Part shown: piece after piece, positions 1 to 11,437 of the stretch
How the letters are laid out: every line of letters begins with the position of its first letter
How positions within the stretch are numbered: position 1 is the first letter of the stretch
Program-made: the position numbers and the translations under genes
Notes under the pieces: generated by a model
The model's database searches: none
What the model was told of the DNA's origin: nothing
The model's input: only the letters and a program-made list of their open reading frames with translations
Source: Bicyclus anynana
Taxonomy: Eukaryota; Arthropoda; Insecta; Lepidoptera; Nymphalidae
DNA: 64,000 nt
Reading direction: 5' to 3'
NCBI RefSeq assembly: GCF_947172395.1
Contig: NC_069100.1
Coordinates: 14,164,109-14,228,108 of the forward strand

Positions 1-256
1 AAATTGGTTAAAAAAAACACTGGTGAGGCATTATTAGCTTTTAAAGTTTTATATTTATACAGACTTTTTTATATATTTACATAAATTATTTTTATATAAT
101 AGTTATATAATAAATCTGTGTGGAGAGATATCATTGAGAATTAGATTGACCTATTTTTATTACTTTTTATAATGGATTATTTATGGCAATTAATTTGTTT
201 TCGTCATTTTATTGTGAGGTATCAAAGACCTTGGTATTGATCTCGACCTGGTATAT

Positions 257-486
257 CTTTTTTTTTTTATTCTCTACAAGTTAGCCCTTGACTACAATCT
301 CACCTGATGGTAAGTGGTGATGCAATCTAAGATGGAAGCGGGCTAAATTGCTAGGAGTATGAAAATCCATACCCCTTTCGGTTTCTACACGACATCGTAC
401 CGGATCGCTAAATCGCTTGGCGGAAGGTACGTCTTTTCCGGTAGGGTGGTAACTAACCACGGCCGAAGACTCCCACCAGTCAGAAA
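257..486 (-). mobile_element. SINE family B, 3' part
   Basis: Contains, reverse-complemented, the family B body: TTAGCCCTTGACTACAATCT, CTCACCTGATGGTAAGTG, CTTTCGGTTTCTACACGAC and AACCACGGCCGAAG. The tRNA-like head is missing. The poly-T at its left is the A tail on the - strand. Confidence 0.85.
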
Positions 487-795
487 AATAGAGTATTGTT
501 ATGTAGTATACTTAATATAACTTTTAAGCCCTGGCTTTCCAGCACGCGTTATTCAAACAAACTCTCATTGGAAAACGTTTTCCTATCAGCATGTTGGTTG
601 TTGTTGATGAAAATCTCAAGTTTGACACACAAGTTTGTCAAACATGTAATGTCCGCCTCTGACGATCAAGTAATCTCACATGCCTGCAGCACTAACCTGA
701 TAAAACTGATCGTGTGTTGGTCGCGATATGCATGATTTTATTTTTATTTCGGATTCGACATCGCGATCCGTACCTACGAGTATACGTGTAGTAGT

Positions 796-1010
796 TCATC
801 ATCATCATCATCAACCCATATTCGGCTCACTGCTGAGCTCGAGTCTCCTCTCAGAATTAGAGGGGTTAAGCCAATAGTCCACCACGCTGGCCCAATACGG
901 ATTGGCAGACTTCACACACGCAGAGAATTCGAAGAAAATTCTCTGGTGTGCAGGTTTCCTCACGATGTTTTACCTTCACCGTTTGAGACACGTGATATTT
1001 CATTTCTTAA
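796..1010 (-). mobile_element. SINE family A, head missing
   Basis: ATCATC tail, ATTCGGCTCACTGCTGAGCT, AGACTTCACACACGCAGAGA and TTTGAGACACGTGATATTT in order; truncated before the tRNA-like head. Confidence 0.85.
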
Positions 1011-1254
1011 GACTAGTAGTTGCGTTTTACAATCTAGATTCAAATATCCAAAATGGCGTATACAGCCCTACCGACTATAATATACAAAACTATGCAGTTT
1101 CAAATAACGCATCAAGCTCAAAAGCACAAGTAATTGTTTATGAAATTCGAAACACCATGTATCAAGTTGACATAGAGTATCTAGAATCGATGGTTCGTTG
1201 GAATATACAGCAACTAGACTCCATACACGCAAAAGGAATGGAAAGGAATTTAAC

Positions 1255-1371
1255 GGCCCCGTAGCGCAGTGGTTAGCGACTCTGCTTTCTGCATCCACGG
1301 CCGTGGGTTCGATTCCCACAACTGGAAAATTCTGGCATAAAATAATAACGACTTTTATGTCAGAAATTCGA
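1255..1371 (+). mobile_element. SINE family C (tRNA-like head)
   Basis: A-box-like TAGCGCAGTGG and B-box GGTTCGATTCC, but the acceptor stem does not close, so this is a SINE head and not a tRNA gene. A degraded copy may lie at 3892-3968. It is followed at once by a SINE A fragment. Confidence 0.65.
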
Positions 1372-1379
1372 GAGACGTA

Positions 1380-1452
1380 CGATAGCCCAGTGGATATAAC
1401 CTCTGCCTGAGATTCAAATCCGGTCCGGGGCATGCACCTCCACCTTTTCAGC
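1380..1452 (+). mobile_element. SINE family A, tRNA-like head only
   Basis: GATAGCCCAGTGGATAT and CCGGTCCGGGGCATGCACCT, broken off where the satellite begins at 1463. Confidence 0.75.
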
Positions 1453-1462
1453 TCTACGTGTG

Positions 1463-2088
1463 TGAATTCGCGATAATAGTACATATTATGAACGTCATAC
1501 AGGCAACTGTCACCGTACCCATGCTAACTGAAAACACTTTACAGTTCGTTTCATGTAGGATGGTGCGGGTGACAGTTCGTTTCACTGTTGGAAGTTTGCC
1601 GATTCACGATAATATTACTTATTATGAACGTCATACCGGCGACTGTCACCGTACCCATGCTATCTGAAAGCACATTACAGTTCGTTTCATGTAGGATGGT
1701 GCGGGTGACAGTTCGTTTTCTTGAAAGTTTGACGCGATTCACGATAATATTACGTATCATGAACGTCATACAGGCAACTGTCACCGTACCCATGCTAACT
1801 GAAAACACTTTACCGTTCGTTTCATGTAGGATGGTGCGGGTGACAGTTCGTTTCACTGTTGGAAGTTTGCCGATTCACGATAATATTACGTATCATGAAC
1901 GTCATACAGGCAACTGTCACCGTACCCATGCTAACTGAAAACACTTTACAGTTCGTTTCATGTAGGATGGTGCGGGTGACAGTTCGTTTCACTCTTGAAA
2001 GTTAGCCGCGATTCAGCATAATAGTACGTATTATGAAAGTCATACAGGCAACTGTCACCGTACCCATGCTATCTGAAAAACACTTCAG
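1463..2088. repeat. 136-bp tandem satellite, about 4.5 copies
   Basis: The CGATAATA word and its variants recur at 1471, 1607, 1742, 1878 and about 2016 (steps of 135-138 bp). Each unit includes AACGTCATACAGGCAACTG, CACCGTACCCATGCTA and AGTTCGTTTCATGTAGGATG. ACTGTCACCGTACC pairs with GGTGCGGGTGACAGT inside each unit. Open frames across it are only a by-product of the repeat. Confidence 0.92.
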
Positions 2089-3505
2089 TGGACATATAAA
2101 AGAAATTATTTGGCCTACCTCCAATTTTATGATATTAACTAACACGCGTGACCCACTTGCCAGTAAAATTTTAATTACTGCCACTAATGTATAGACCAGT
2201 AATGAACTACAAATTTAATTTAATATAACGCGATAAACCAGACAAATTTATAATATAATATATTACTTGAATGAGTAAATTTTGTATATTTACGAGTATA
2301 TGCACTGACGTGCACACGCTTATCAACTAAGGTAAGCACTATACGTGAAAACTGTACTAAATCAAAGATTTTATAATATTAGATAAGTTACTAATACATC
2401 GAAACTGAGGCGCAGAATGGTGACTACAGGGTCGTAGTTACCGCCGTATCAATGATAAGGGGCCCCCGGAGTACAGGGGCCCCTTACGTGTGAAAGCAAA
2501 AATTTGTAAAATGTAATCCACAATCTCACTGAATCTGGTGCTCCCCAGAAAAAAAAATCATTTAAAAAAAACTGCCTATAGAGTTTCACTTCATAAATTA
2601 CAAAAGTAAAAAAGCAATCTTTTTTCCCCGAGTTAAGCATGCGAGTTAAGTCACTGTCATATTTATTTTAGGCAAGAGTTTTTGTTTCTTTTGTAAGAAT
2701 TTTTTACTCTTTATTTTGCCCCGAACTAATTTAAAAAATATAATAATATTTACAAAACAAAATTTGTTAATACTTATTTTACATGTCACCCCTGTGTCCT
2801 GATTTTTGATATCCAAAGGGATGAAATAAGATGAAAGTTAATTCACCCTCTACAATTCGTATTATATCCGCACAAAGTCTAAACTCTGTATGTAAACTTA
2901 CCAAATTTAGTGTTAATCCGTAACGAGCGAGGTCAAATCCAAACACACAAAACCTTAAACCTAAGAACACCTTCGGGGGATGACAAGCATCCCACGACTG
3001 ACTGCAAATCACATCAATCACTTGTATTTATACAGATAAATGCGCGGGAACAAACGACCAATGCGGAAGCAGGAAGGATCCGTTTTTGCGACAATTCCAA
3101 TTTCAAATTACGCTCCATTAGGCAGAATTGTTCGCGCCCAATTGTTGTTAGCGCGGATTAGCTGGATTTTTTTTCTTAAATCTAATTAGATGAGGCAAAG
3201 ATCGATGATGATACATGCAGCAAATATGGAAGAGTTATTTAGTTATAAAAGCGTAATAACAATTCATTTAATTGGTAAATTACAGTAAACTACGTTTCAT
3301 GTACAAGATTCATTGAGTTACAATGAATTGTAATTGGATACCCATTCAGTTGGAGTTGATCAATTTTCAAAATTTCCTTCTGATCAAAAAACGTATTTGC
3401 TGCTGCGTTATTCATTAACTGTCTACGCCGAATTTAGAAAATGAAAGCCACCGAACTCTTTGAAATTGAATTACAATATAAAACCCAAAGATTTTATACT
3501 ATTAA
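2089..3505. other. No gene recognised
   Basis: AT-rich sequence. The only structure I see is a short GC-rich hairpin at 2457-2488 (AAGGGGCCCC facing GGGGCCCCTT). Short ORFs lack family resemblance. Confidence 0.5.
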
Positions 3506-3697
3506 ACTAGCTGACACCGCGCGTTTCACCCGCGTGGTTCCCGTTCCTGTGGGAATACGGGGATAATATATAGTCTATAGCCTTCCTCGATAAATGGGCA
3601 ACCTAACACTAAAAGAATTTTTCAAATCAGACCAGCAATTCCGGAGATTAGCGCGTTCAATCAAACAAACTCTTCAGTTTTATAATATTAGTATAGA
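3506..3697 (-). mobile_element. Helitron-like non-autonomous element (Lep1 type)
   Basis: On the - strand it begins TCTATACTAATATTATAAAA and ends in CTAG after a GC-rich CGGGTGAAACGCGCGG-like hairpin region. Shared with many copies here. TC start and CTRR end fit Helitrons; the class is inferred from these ends. Confidence 0.7.
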
Positions 3698-3891
3698 TAT
3701 ATCACTAACGCGTCGAAACTCAGGCAAAAAAGGTGGCTAATTGTCTTAATTTTATTAAGTTGCATAGTAAAAAATAAAAGTTATTTACACAAATAATACC
3801 TTAATATTGTCTACATTGTTGAGTTGTGTTGGAAGTGTATAAATTTCGTAGTGTGTGTAGCGACATGTCTATAGTATAAAATCTTTGTGTG

Positions 3892-3968
3892 CAGCGCGCT
3901 AAGCTCGGGTAGTGAGCCTATTGCATCCAAAGCCGTGACTTCGATTTCCACAATTAGAAAACGTATCA
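3892..3968 (+). mobile_element. Possible degraded SINE family C head
   Basis: Loose match to 1255-1330: AGCGC, TTGCATCCA, GCCGTG and TTCGATTTCCACAA. Weak. Confidence 0.35.
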
Positions 3969-4480
3969 AATACATTATTAAATGTATATAATTATGTATG
4001 TATAATACTTGTAAAATCCCAAATGATTTCACTTCCCGCGCCGCGCACTGAAGACAGCACTGTGTACCTACTTGACTGTCTGTGGCCGGCATTACTGGAG
4101 GACTAGAAAACGTGGTGTGTATTGTTCCAATATATCTATACCCGGATGTATTATGGGCATCCGGGCATACCCGAGTATTTAAATTTTTTAGTAGGTACCC
4201 GGGTAATATTTCAAAGTCAGACCAGAGTACCTACTTTGACCATGAGTTCATTAAAAATCTCGGAAAATGATAAGTCAAGTCACGGCAATTAAAATAATTA
4301 GTAAAGAAGGCGTTGAGTTTTATTTTGCAAAAATGTAGTTGTCACTGTGTTTTTTTTCTTTGATGATTGATTAAAGTTTTTATGGTTAAATGTAATTAAG
4401 TAAGTCATCTGTAATTAAATCACAAACGGTCTTTATGAAATGGTCTAAGATCCGGCATTAGAAATATATATTCCTTACAG

Positions 4481-4735
4481 AGCCGGAAGGTGTGGGTTCG
4501 AATCCGGTCTGGGGCGTGCACCTCCAACTTTTCAGTTGTGTGCATTTTAAGAAATTAAATATCACGTGTCTCACAATCGGTGAAGGAAAACATCGTGAGG
4601 AAACCTGCATACCAGAGAATTATCTTAATTCTCTGCGTGTGTGAAGTCTGCCAATCCGCATGACTATTGGCCTTACCCCTCTCATTCCTAGAGGAGACTC
4701 GAGCTCAGCAGTGAGCCGAATATGGGTTGATGACG
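4481..4735 (+). mobile_element. SINE family A, 5' truncated
   Basis: GGTTCGAATCC B box, then the complete body to GAATATGGGTTGATGA. A short internal deletion after AATCCGCAT removes the GGGCCAGCGTGGTGG part. Confidence 0.88.
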
Positions 4736-4804
4736 TATATATTCCTTATACCGGATCTGGTACTAAAAGAAGGAACGGCGATCCGAATTTGAATTGTTAC
4801 ATGT

Positions 4805-4868
4805 GGTGTAAGTATCTATACGGAACCCTCGGTGAGCGAGTGCGACTCGCACTTGACCGTGTTTTTAT
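4805..4868 (-). repeat. Terminal piece of an interspersed repeat (CCGGCCAAGTG family)
   Basis: ACGGAACCCTCGGTGAGCGA and CGACTCGCACTTGACCG are the reverse complement of the element start seen at 63782-63830. Class unknown to me. Confidence 0.55.
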
Positions 4869-5175
4869 TTATGAACAAGCACACGACAAAGAGCACGTCA
4901 CACGGCGTCCATCTTCGGGTTCAAGCGACGGCCTCGCGGTCACGGCCCGGCCCAATGTCGGCCGATTGGTATTCACTAGCCGCCTAGAGTGCTCCGTTTC
5001 TTCATGCGACGTGAAGGAAAACTCATCAATGTTATGATGCGTAATGACAGTATGTCATCTGACGACCGTAGACGACCTTGGAATTTTAATTTTAAGTTTT
5101 CTACTTTAATTATCACCAGTAACTCATGACATAACCTGTTTATAAACTAAGATTAATTATTATTATATGTATTTG

Positions 5176-5378
5176 GGACCTCCGTGGCGCAGTGGTAAAA
5201 TTGGGGTGTGGATTTTCATCCTACTCCTAACAAGTTAGCCCGCTTCCATCTTAGGTGGAATAGGTAGGTTCTATCTTTAATCACTTATCATCAGGTGAGA
5301 TTGTAGTCAAGGGCTAACTTGTTAAGAACAAAACGAACTGGATTATAACAGAGGTCCTGGGTTCCTCGCAGCTTTGAT
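5176..5378 (+). mobile_element. SINE family B nested or rearranged copy
   Basis: Order of parts: head start (CCTCCGTGGCGCAGTGGT), then body end (GTGTGGATTTTCATCC to GGGCTAACTTGTTA), then head interior (GAGGTCCTGGGTTC). The last part belongs upstream in a normal copy, so one SINE probably landed inside the head of another. Confidence 0.7.
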
Positions 5379-5663
5379 TCGATTAAATATTTTCAAAATA
5401 ATAATTTATTTGACGGTGGGTGACATATAATATTTAAATATTATAAGTATTTCTGTACATTTTTTATAGGAATATTCATCGGCTATTTTATTTAGTGTAT
5501 TTAGTATTAAATAAGTTATTTTTCTAATATCGCTATTGTAACGACCCCCTACAGGACCTCGCTTTTTATGGTAGAGGGATATTTAGCTTAGACACACCAT
5601 GCTCTTACAAAGTAGGTTGGCGAGTGTTTGACTCTGTAACGATAAAAGTCAGGTCTTACTTAC

Positions 5664-5856
5664 GTAACAGTATCAAACTGTGGGCCTAGTGGCAGTTTGA
5701 TACTGTTACTATCGCGCTAACGTAAACGCGAATTTCCAAGGAATTGAAACAGCGCCATCTAGTGGCACTACTGCACAACTGTTTCAATTCGATATAAATT
5801 CGCGTTTACGTCAACGATTGTACCAGTATGAAAATATTGAAAACTCCCACTAGGCT
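5664..5856. mobile_element. MITE with nested inverted repeats
   Basis: Outer GCCTAGTGG(C/G)AGTTT ends face each other (5684 and 5856). An inner pair, CGTAAACGCGAATTT and AAATTCGCGTTTACG, lies at 5721 and 5796. A 17-bp perfect pair at 5664-5680 and 5693-5709 straddles the left end. Confidence 0.75.
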
Positions 5857-6141
5857 CGAAAACTCGAACAGAGTTTTTATAAAAATGAATTTATCAATTT
5901 CATGAAATAATGACATTATGTCATAAGCAATTTAATATATTCATTCTCATCATCAATTTATTTTTCATTTTCATATATCATTTTAAAGTTTTGTTCTGTA
6001 AATAGTTAAATTTTATTTATGGTTTGCTAGTAAATAAAAAGTAGTAGTAGTAAGTAGTTAATAAAAATTGTAATAAATATTTACGTTAAATTTAGGTTGA
6101 AATTTTTATTGTTTTTTTACATCATATATTAGGATCGTTCG

Positions 6142-6418
6142 TCATCAACCCATATTCGGCTCACTGCTGAGCTCGAGTTTCCTCTCAGAATGAGAGGGGT
6201 TAGGCCAATAGTCCACCACGCTGGCCCAATGCGGATTGTCAGACTTCACACACGCAGAGAATGAATATAATTCTCTGGTATGCAGGTTTCCTCACGATGT
6301 TTCCACCGATTGAGACACGTGATATTAAATTTCTTAAAATGCACACAACTGAAAAGTTGGAGGTGCATGCCCTGAACCGGATTCGAAGCCACACCCTCCG
6401 GAATCGGAGGCAGAGAGA
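6142..6418 (-). mobile_element. SINE family A, nearly complete
   Basis: Complete body and much of the tRNA-like head (CCGGATTCGAAGCCACACCC) on the - strand; a few small deletions. Confidence 0.87.
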
Positions 6419-7657
6419 TATTGTATTAGGATAAATTATTGAAATTAATATTTTAATTGTAAAAATTTTGCATACTGTAATCAGTTGAATGTATAGGTGA
6501 GTCAATAATTTTAAGACCAAAACATGTACCACATTCTAGCAAATAAATGATTTGATTGATTGATTGATTGATTGATAGGAACACTGCCACTAGACCCTCA
6601 GAAACAAAGAAAGAAAGAAAATAAGTTTATTCATTTTTTAGTGTCACAAACAGTACGTCCTATCTTAGATATTATAAGGGGGAAAGGATTACAGCTCAGC
6701 ATTAGCAGTTCGCTAAACGACCGCTTAACGTACTCTACGAGGCAAAATTCTTTAAATAAGCAAAATCCAAAATTTTATAGCCTCGAGGTCTCCGCAGCTC
6801 AACAAGTCTTAATCACTGTACGAGGCAGGAAAAAAGGAAAACTCACAAAAAGCCTAAATAAATGTATTGAAATCAAATCAAATAAGTTTATGTTCCATTC
6901 TACTTTTCCAAGAATACTAGACCGCTAAAAAGTTTTTAAAAAGAAACATGTCATAAGATATTGCTAATAAATATGAGTAACAGATAGGCCAAAAGAAGTC
7001 ACAATAATAAAATTCGCTTCAAAAACACAAAAATATATCCACTAAACTAAAAAGCAAAAAATGTGGTAATGGTACCTTCTGATCGGTTTGAACGCGGAGC
7101 CGGGTTAGTGATATATTAATTCAAGCAGTTAAAATTATATACATTGATATTTTCTTAGTTAATTTTTTCCTCCAGTTCTTTCAGGAACGGAGTAGGAATG
7201 AAGGAACAAATTTTTTTTTTTTAGAAAATCGGTTTAACAATTAATGCGTAACAAACAAACCAACAAACTCACTTTCGCATTTATAATATTTATCGCACAT
7301 TCAACAATCGAACAACATCTGCTGGGTCTGCTACATTTGGATACTCGTAAATCTCTATGGTCTGTGTACAATTCATAGTGTTTCGCAGAAAACTGTCTCA
7401 AATAAAAAGTTCAGAACATACAATTAGTGGGGCCGCCGAGCGGAAAATGAAGGCTGAATGAAAAAGGTCCGTAAGGATGAAAGACTCGACTTTTTATTCA
7501 TTGTTTTGACGGAAAATGTATCACTTTTTAAACAGGTAAACAGTACCTATCTTTTTTTAACCGACAGCGGAAGAAACAACGGCAAGATAAAACAAAAGAT
7601 AACGTAGTATTAAGTAATTGTTTGCTAAGTAACGATCATTGTAAAATTTTATTGATA
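6419..7657. other. No gene recognised; TTGA microsatellite
   Basis: A (TTGA)n run lies at about 6552-6577. The open frame at 6572-6928 is lysine-rich with no recognisable domain and I do not call it a gene. Confidence 0.5.
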
Positions 7658-7843
7658 ACTAGCTGACGTCGCCCGATTTCTCCCGCGTGGTTCCCGTTCC
7701 CGTGGGAATATGGAGATAATATATAGCCGATAGCCTTCCACGATAAATGTACTATGTAACACTGAAAAAAAATTTCAAACCGGACAAGTTCCTGAGATTA
7801 GACCTAACAAACTCTTCAGCTTTATATAATATTAGTATAGATT
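7658..7843 (-). mobile_element. Helitron-like element (Lep1 type)
   Basis: CTAGCTGACGTCGC at the plus-left end and TTATATAATATTAGTATAGA at the right, as in the copy at 3506. Interior slightly shortened. Confidence 0.7.
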
Positions 7844-8037
7844 TTAGAGATTTTCTAGCCAAAGCCGTTAAGGCACGGGCTTACCTAGTTTAAGTAAGGA
7901 TGCCATTGTAAAATGTACTGAGTATTTTTTTTAATAAACATTTCTTTCAAAGAAAAGCTTAAGCTCATTTCATAGCTCGATACTGAGATACGAGGCAGGC
8001 AAGGTAAGCTACCTTTAAAGTAAAACTATGAAAGATC

Positions 8038-8440
8038 AGATTCTATACATTGAAGATATTTTGAAAATTTTTGTTAGAGGGCACGTACTGAATCCAAAAT
8101 TTTTTGTGTCTGTCTGTCATTTTGTTGACCGGACATCACGCTGAAACTACTGAATGAATTTAAATGAAACTCGACAGGATTAGAGACAATAATATGAAGG
8201 AGGTTTTTAGGATACCATTTGCTGCGAAAATAAAATCAGAAGGGTGTGAAATAGAGGTCGTAAGTTTGTTATGAAAAAATGAAGGACTTTCCTTCATTTT
8301 TCAAGTTATATTTGTAAAAATTGGTATGTTTTTTACTTTTAGGCAAATATGAAAGAAAATGCAGTTCATATTTTTCGAAATTCTGCTCCAAAAGGGATAA
8401 AAGGGGTCGATTTTTACGCGAATGAAGTCGCGGGCGTCAA
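8038..8440 (+). mobile_element. Degraded repeat ending in GAAGTCGCGGGCGTC
   Basis: Starts TCTATACATTGAAGATATTTTG and contains CTACTGAATGAATTTAAATG and CCTTCATTTTTCAAGTTA; shared in part with 14640 and 18306. Probably a longer Helitron-like subfamily. Confidence 0.5.
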
Positions 8441-8878
8441 GTAAATAAATAAATTAGCTATCGCAGCAACCCTTGAATGGCTCCATTCAAGGATCAGCTT
8501 GGATAATTTCGTATTTTGCCTAACAATGGACAAAACAACATTTCCGCTTCGAGTTTCTCAGAATACCCCGAATCATGTGAAAAACTTAATCGCATTGTCA
8601 CTAAAAATGTAGTTATTTACCTATATAAACTGTTTTTTCAACCTCTTTGCTTATATAACAATAAGGGCCGGCGCTACTAACGCTAAAGTTCAATAGGAGC
8701 ATTAGGTATAGTATGCGCCAAACTTCTGGTCCGTTCTGAAGTTGCAGCACGCCTAACTACGCAGATATTGAGAGCAGAGCCTATTAAGGTCGATTCCTGT
8801 GCGAATTCATCGCGAATCTTGCAGCAAATACCGACGTGAAACGTGAACAAAATAGTAATTTTTGATCCACACTCGCAA

Positions 8879-8940
8879 ACTGATCGCGTGTTGGTCACGA
8901 CGTGCATGGCCATGTACATCGTGACCAACACACGATCAGT
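8879..8940. repeat. 22-bp-arm hairpin
   Basis: ACTGATCGCGTGTTGGTCACGA (8879-8900) faces its near-perfect complement at 8919-8940. The right arm and flank (ACGATCAGTTTTATC, CTGCAGGCATGTG) also occur inverted at about 675-730. Confidence 0.75.
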
Positions 8941-9002
8941 TTTATCGGATGGCAAGCCGTTAGCGCTGCAGGCATGTGGGCTTATCTGATGGTGAGTGGC
9001 TA

Positions 9003-9305
9003 TTTTTTTTTTATTCGTTACAAGTTGGCCTTTGACTACAATCTCACCTGATGGTAAGTGATGATGCAATCTAAGATGGAAGCGTGCTAACTTGTTACAC
9101 ACCCCTTTCGGTTTCTACACGACATCGTACCGGAACGCTAAATAGGTTACGTCTTTGCCGGTAGGGTAGTAACTAGCCACGGCCGAAGCCTCCCACCAGC
9201 CAGACCTGGACTATTTAAGAAAACGTCAATCGGCCCAGCCGGGGTACGAACACAGGACCTGTCTTGTAAATCCGCCGCGCATACCACTGCGCCACGGAGG
9301 CCGTC
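9003..9305 (-). mobile_element. SINE family B, full length
   Basis: Poly-T, complete body and tRNA-like head (GCACTGGCGCCACGGAGG region on this strand) in order. It ends at the GACGGCCTCCG start. Confidence 0.9.
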
Positions 9306-10140
9306 AAAACGACTTACGAGTATAACCCACAAAAACCGGGGAACTAACCGCGAATCGGCGCGAAGAATCGCTTCGTTTCATCGTACACTGCGCCTACGCC
9401 TCGTGTTCAGAGAGGACTACAAGTTTGGCGCGTACTATACGAATACTCGTGCATGATTCCCAGTTTCGCATCTTTCGAACTTAACTGTGACATGTGGTTA
9501 GTTTTTCCTTGAAAACATATTTTTTTTTAATGTTTAATATGTGTACTGGCGTGCTTTTTAGAAATAAATAAAATATATTCATTTAAAGCCGTGCGATGTC
9601 AGAGCGGATCGCTAGTGTCAGATATAATAGATATGAAATCACCGGATCTCTACGAACGTGGCATTCCTGTAGTTTCGTCGGCCGACGGTTGCCAACGCAT
9701 TTATTTTATTTTCCAGCGCATAGGTGAGTTTTGCGAAATGGTTTTAATCTTAGTGACATTGGCATCGTCTAAATGTAGAGCTTTGAGATTATGATCGATG
9801 TCTTTCAATGTCTTTGAAATATTATACAAAGAGTCACGGGCGTCCGATAGGTGTAAATAAAATCTAATAGTCTATACTAATATTACGAGAATATAGTATG
9901 TGGTATAGTAGGGGATAATATCTGGAAATATTGAACCAATTTTGAAAAATACCAGGAAATATTTCAGAATATTAAATTACGTTTTATACTTGTTCAATTG
10001 AGGATCGTTCGGACTTCTTGGACTCTTGACCTGACTAAAAATGGCTATGTAGTTAGTCTGTACGCCGTAGAAGTAGGTGCGAGAGGATTACCAGCAAAAT
10101 CTTGTGGCGATGCGAATGAATAATGCGATGGCTTAATATC

Positions 10141-10213
10141 GTGATGTTTGGAAGTCCCTACAAAAGGCCTATGTCCTGCAGTGGACGTCCATCGGCTGAT
10201 ATGATGATGATGA
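10141..10213 (+). mobile_element. 3' end of RTE-like LINE with GAT tail
   Basis: Encodes a Y(V)LQWTSIG-stop like the C terminus of the LINE at 48656, followed by TGATATGATGATGATGA. This shows where the LINE ends and that it terminates in short GAT repeats. Confidence 0.75.
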
Positions 10214-10255
10214 ACAAATCTTCATACAGGGCCCTACGGCACCCTACGCCACTGG

Positions 10256-10618
10256 GTGGGGGTAATTATAATAAATAAGATATTTTGTCTGCCTTTCGTT
10301 CTACTGATACTGGTGATAGGTATTTGTCTTCCACGGAATAGCATGATTCATATGATTATATTTAGTCTGTCTATGTTTGCCGACGTAACGCGCGATCTCC
10401 GAATATACAAACTAATAATAGTCTGTTTCGCAAGTTTATCGTCCATTGCGTGGTCGAGTGCGACGTGTTTTGCCATAGGTCAGTGGGCCAGCGATGTAAC
10501 GTCATCGAGTCGGTTATTCGTTATACTATGGTACATTACCGCAGCAGCCGGCAAGAGAGGCATTGATGGACTTAGGTATGTGTGCCTCGGCTTCGTCTCG
10601 GCCATAGCTGGGCATTAA
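10256..10618 (+). other. Unassigned hydrophobic open frame
   Basis: 120 residues if translated, with two or three hydrophobic stretches and higher GC than its surroundings from about 10380 to 10600. A GTATGT donor-like site lies at 10575. The last residues come from the hAT MITE inserted at 10603. No family is recognised; it may be part of an older transposon. Confidence 0.15.
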
Positions 10619-11108
10619 CTCGTTAATCCGTTAATCGTTAATTAACGACGTTAACATTTTGCTTAACGGATTAACTTTTAAGTTAACTTTTAAAAAATTT
10701 AACGAACCCGTTAACTTCCGTTAATATGCAGAAGCCCGTTAATCGTTAATCCAATGCCTACTATTTACCGCGTGACGCGATTAACAGGTTTAGACAAGTA
10801 AGAAATTATGATTTTTTTTTTCAAAGAAATCAACAAATTACTATATCTATGTTAAAATTATAGATAAAATCAACTAAAAACAATTTATGGCACTTTTCCC
10901 CAGTGCTCACCCTTGTTTTTCCAATGGGGATCTCACACAATGATAAAAAATGCAATATTAACCAGTCATATTAACGGATTAACGATTAACGTTAACTTGC
11001 GTTAATTCTTCCGGAATGTAATGCTTTAACGTTTAACGAAGCTAACTTTTTTTGTTGCGGATTAACAATTAACGAAGTTAACTATTTGATTAACGGTGCC
11101 CAGCTATG
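10603..11108. mobile_element. hAT-type MITE, copy 1
   Basis: 12-bp perfect terminal inverted repeats (CATAGCTGGGCA and TGCCCAGCTATG) flanked by an exact 8-bp target duplication, gtctcggc, at 10595-10602 and 11109-11116. An 8-bp duplication fits hAT transposases. The interior has no ORF and is unusually dense in GTTAA/TTAAC words near both ends. 506 bp. Confidence 0.88.
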
Positions 11109-11200
11109 GTCTCGGCCTAAAACTTCGACCATCAATACCTAAGTTGCGGCCAAGGATTGTATAGCACTTTTCTCAAATAATGAAGGCCGAAATTAAAATA

Positions 11201-11437
11201 AGTTTTTTTTTATTCTTTACAAGTTAGCCCTTTACTACAATCTCACCTGATCGTAAGTAATGATGCAGTCTAAGATGGAAGCGGGCTAACTTGTTAAGAG
11301 GAGGATGAAAATACACAACTCTTTCAGTTTCTACACGGCATCGTATCGGAACGCTAAATCGCTTGGCGGTACATCTTTGCTGGTAGGGTGATAACTAGCC
11401 ACGGCCGAAGCCTCCCACCAGCCAGACCTGGACCTAT
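11201..11437 (-). mobile_element. SINE family B, head truncated
   Basis: Poly-T, then TTAGCCCTTTACTACAATCT through GCCTCCCACCAGCCAGACCT; the tRNA-like head is absent. Confidence 0.87.

Noticed and set aside
1255..1330. Possible tRNA gene
   Set aside because: A and B box words are present, but the acceptor stem does not pair and a SINE body follows; the same holds for 40065 and 43775.
1551..1938. Overlapping 101- and 116-codon frames
   Set aside because: Produced by the 136-bp satellite repeat on both strands.
1463..2088. CRISPR-like array
   Set aside because: Units are near-identical over their whole length with no unique spacers, and the genome is eukaryotic.
9591..9794. 67-codon frame with an acceptor-like TTTATTTTATTTTCCAG and a GTGAGT 7 nt later
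   Set aside because: It would imply a 7-nt microexon with no partner exons; too weak to call.
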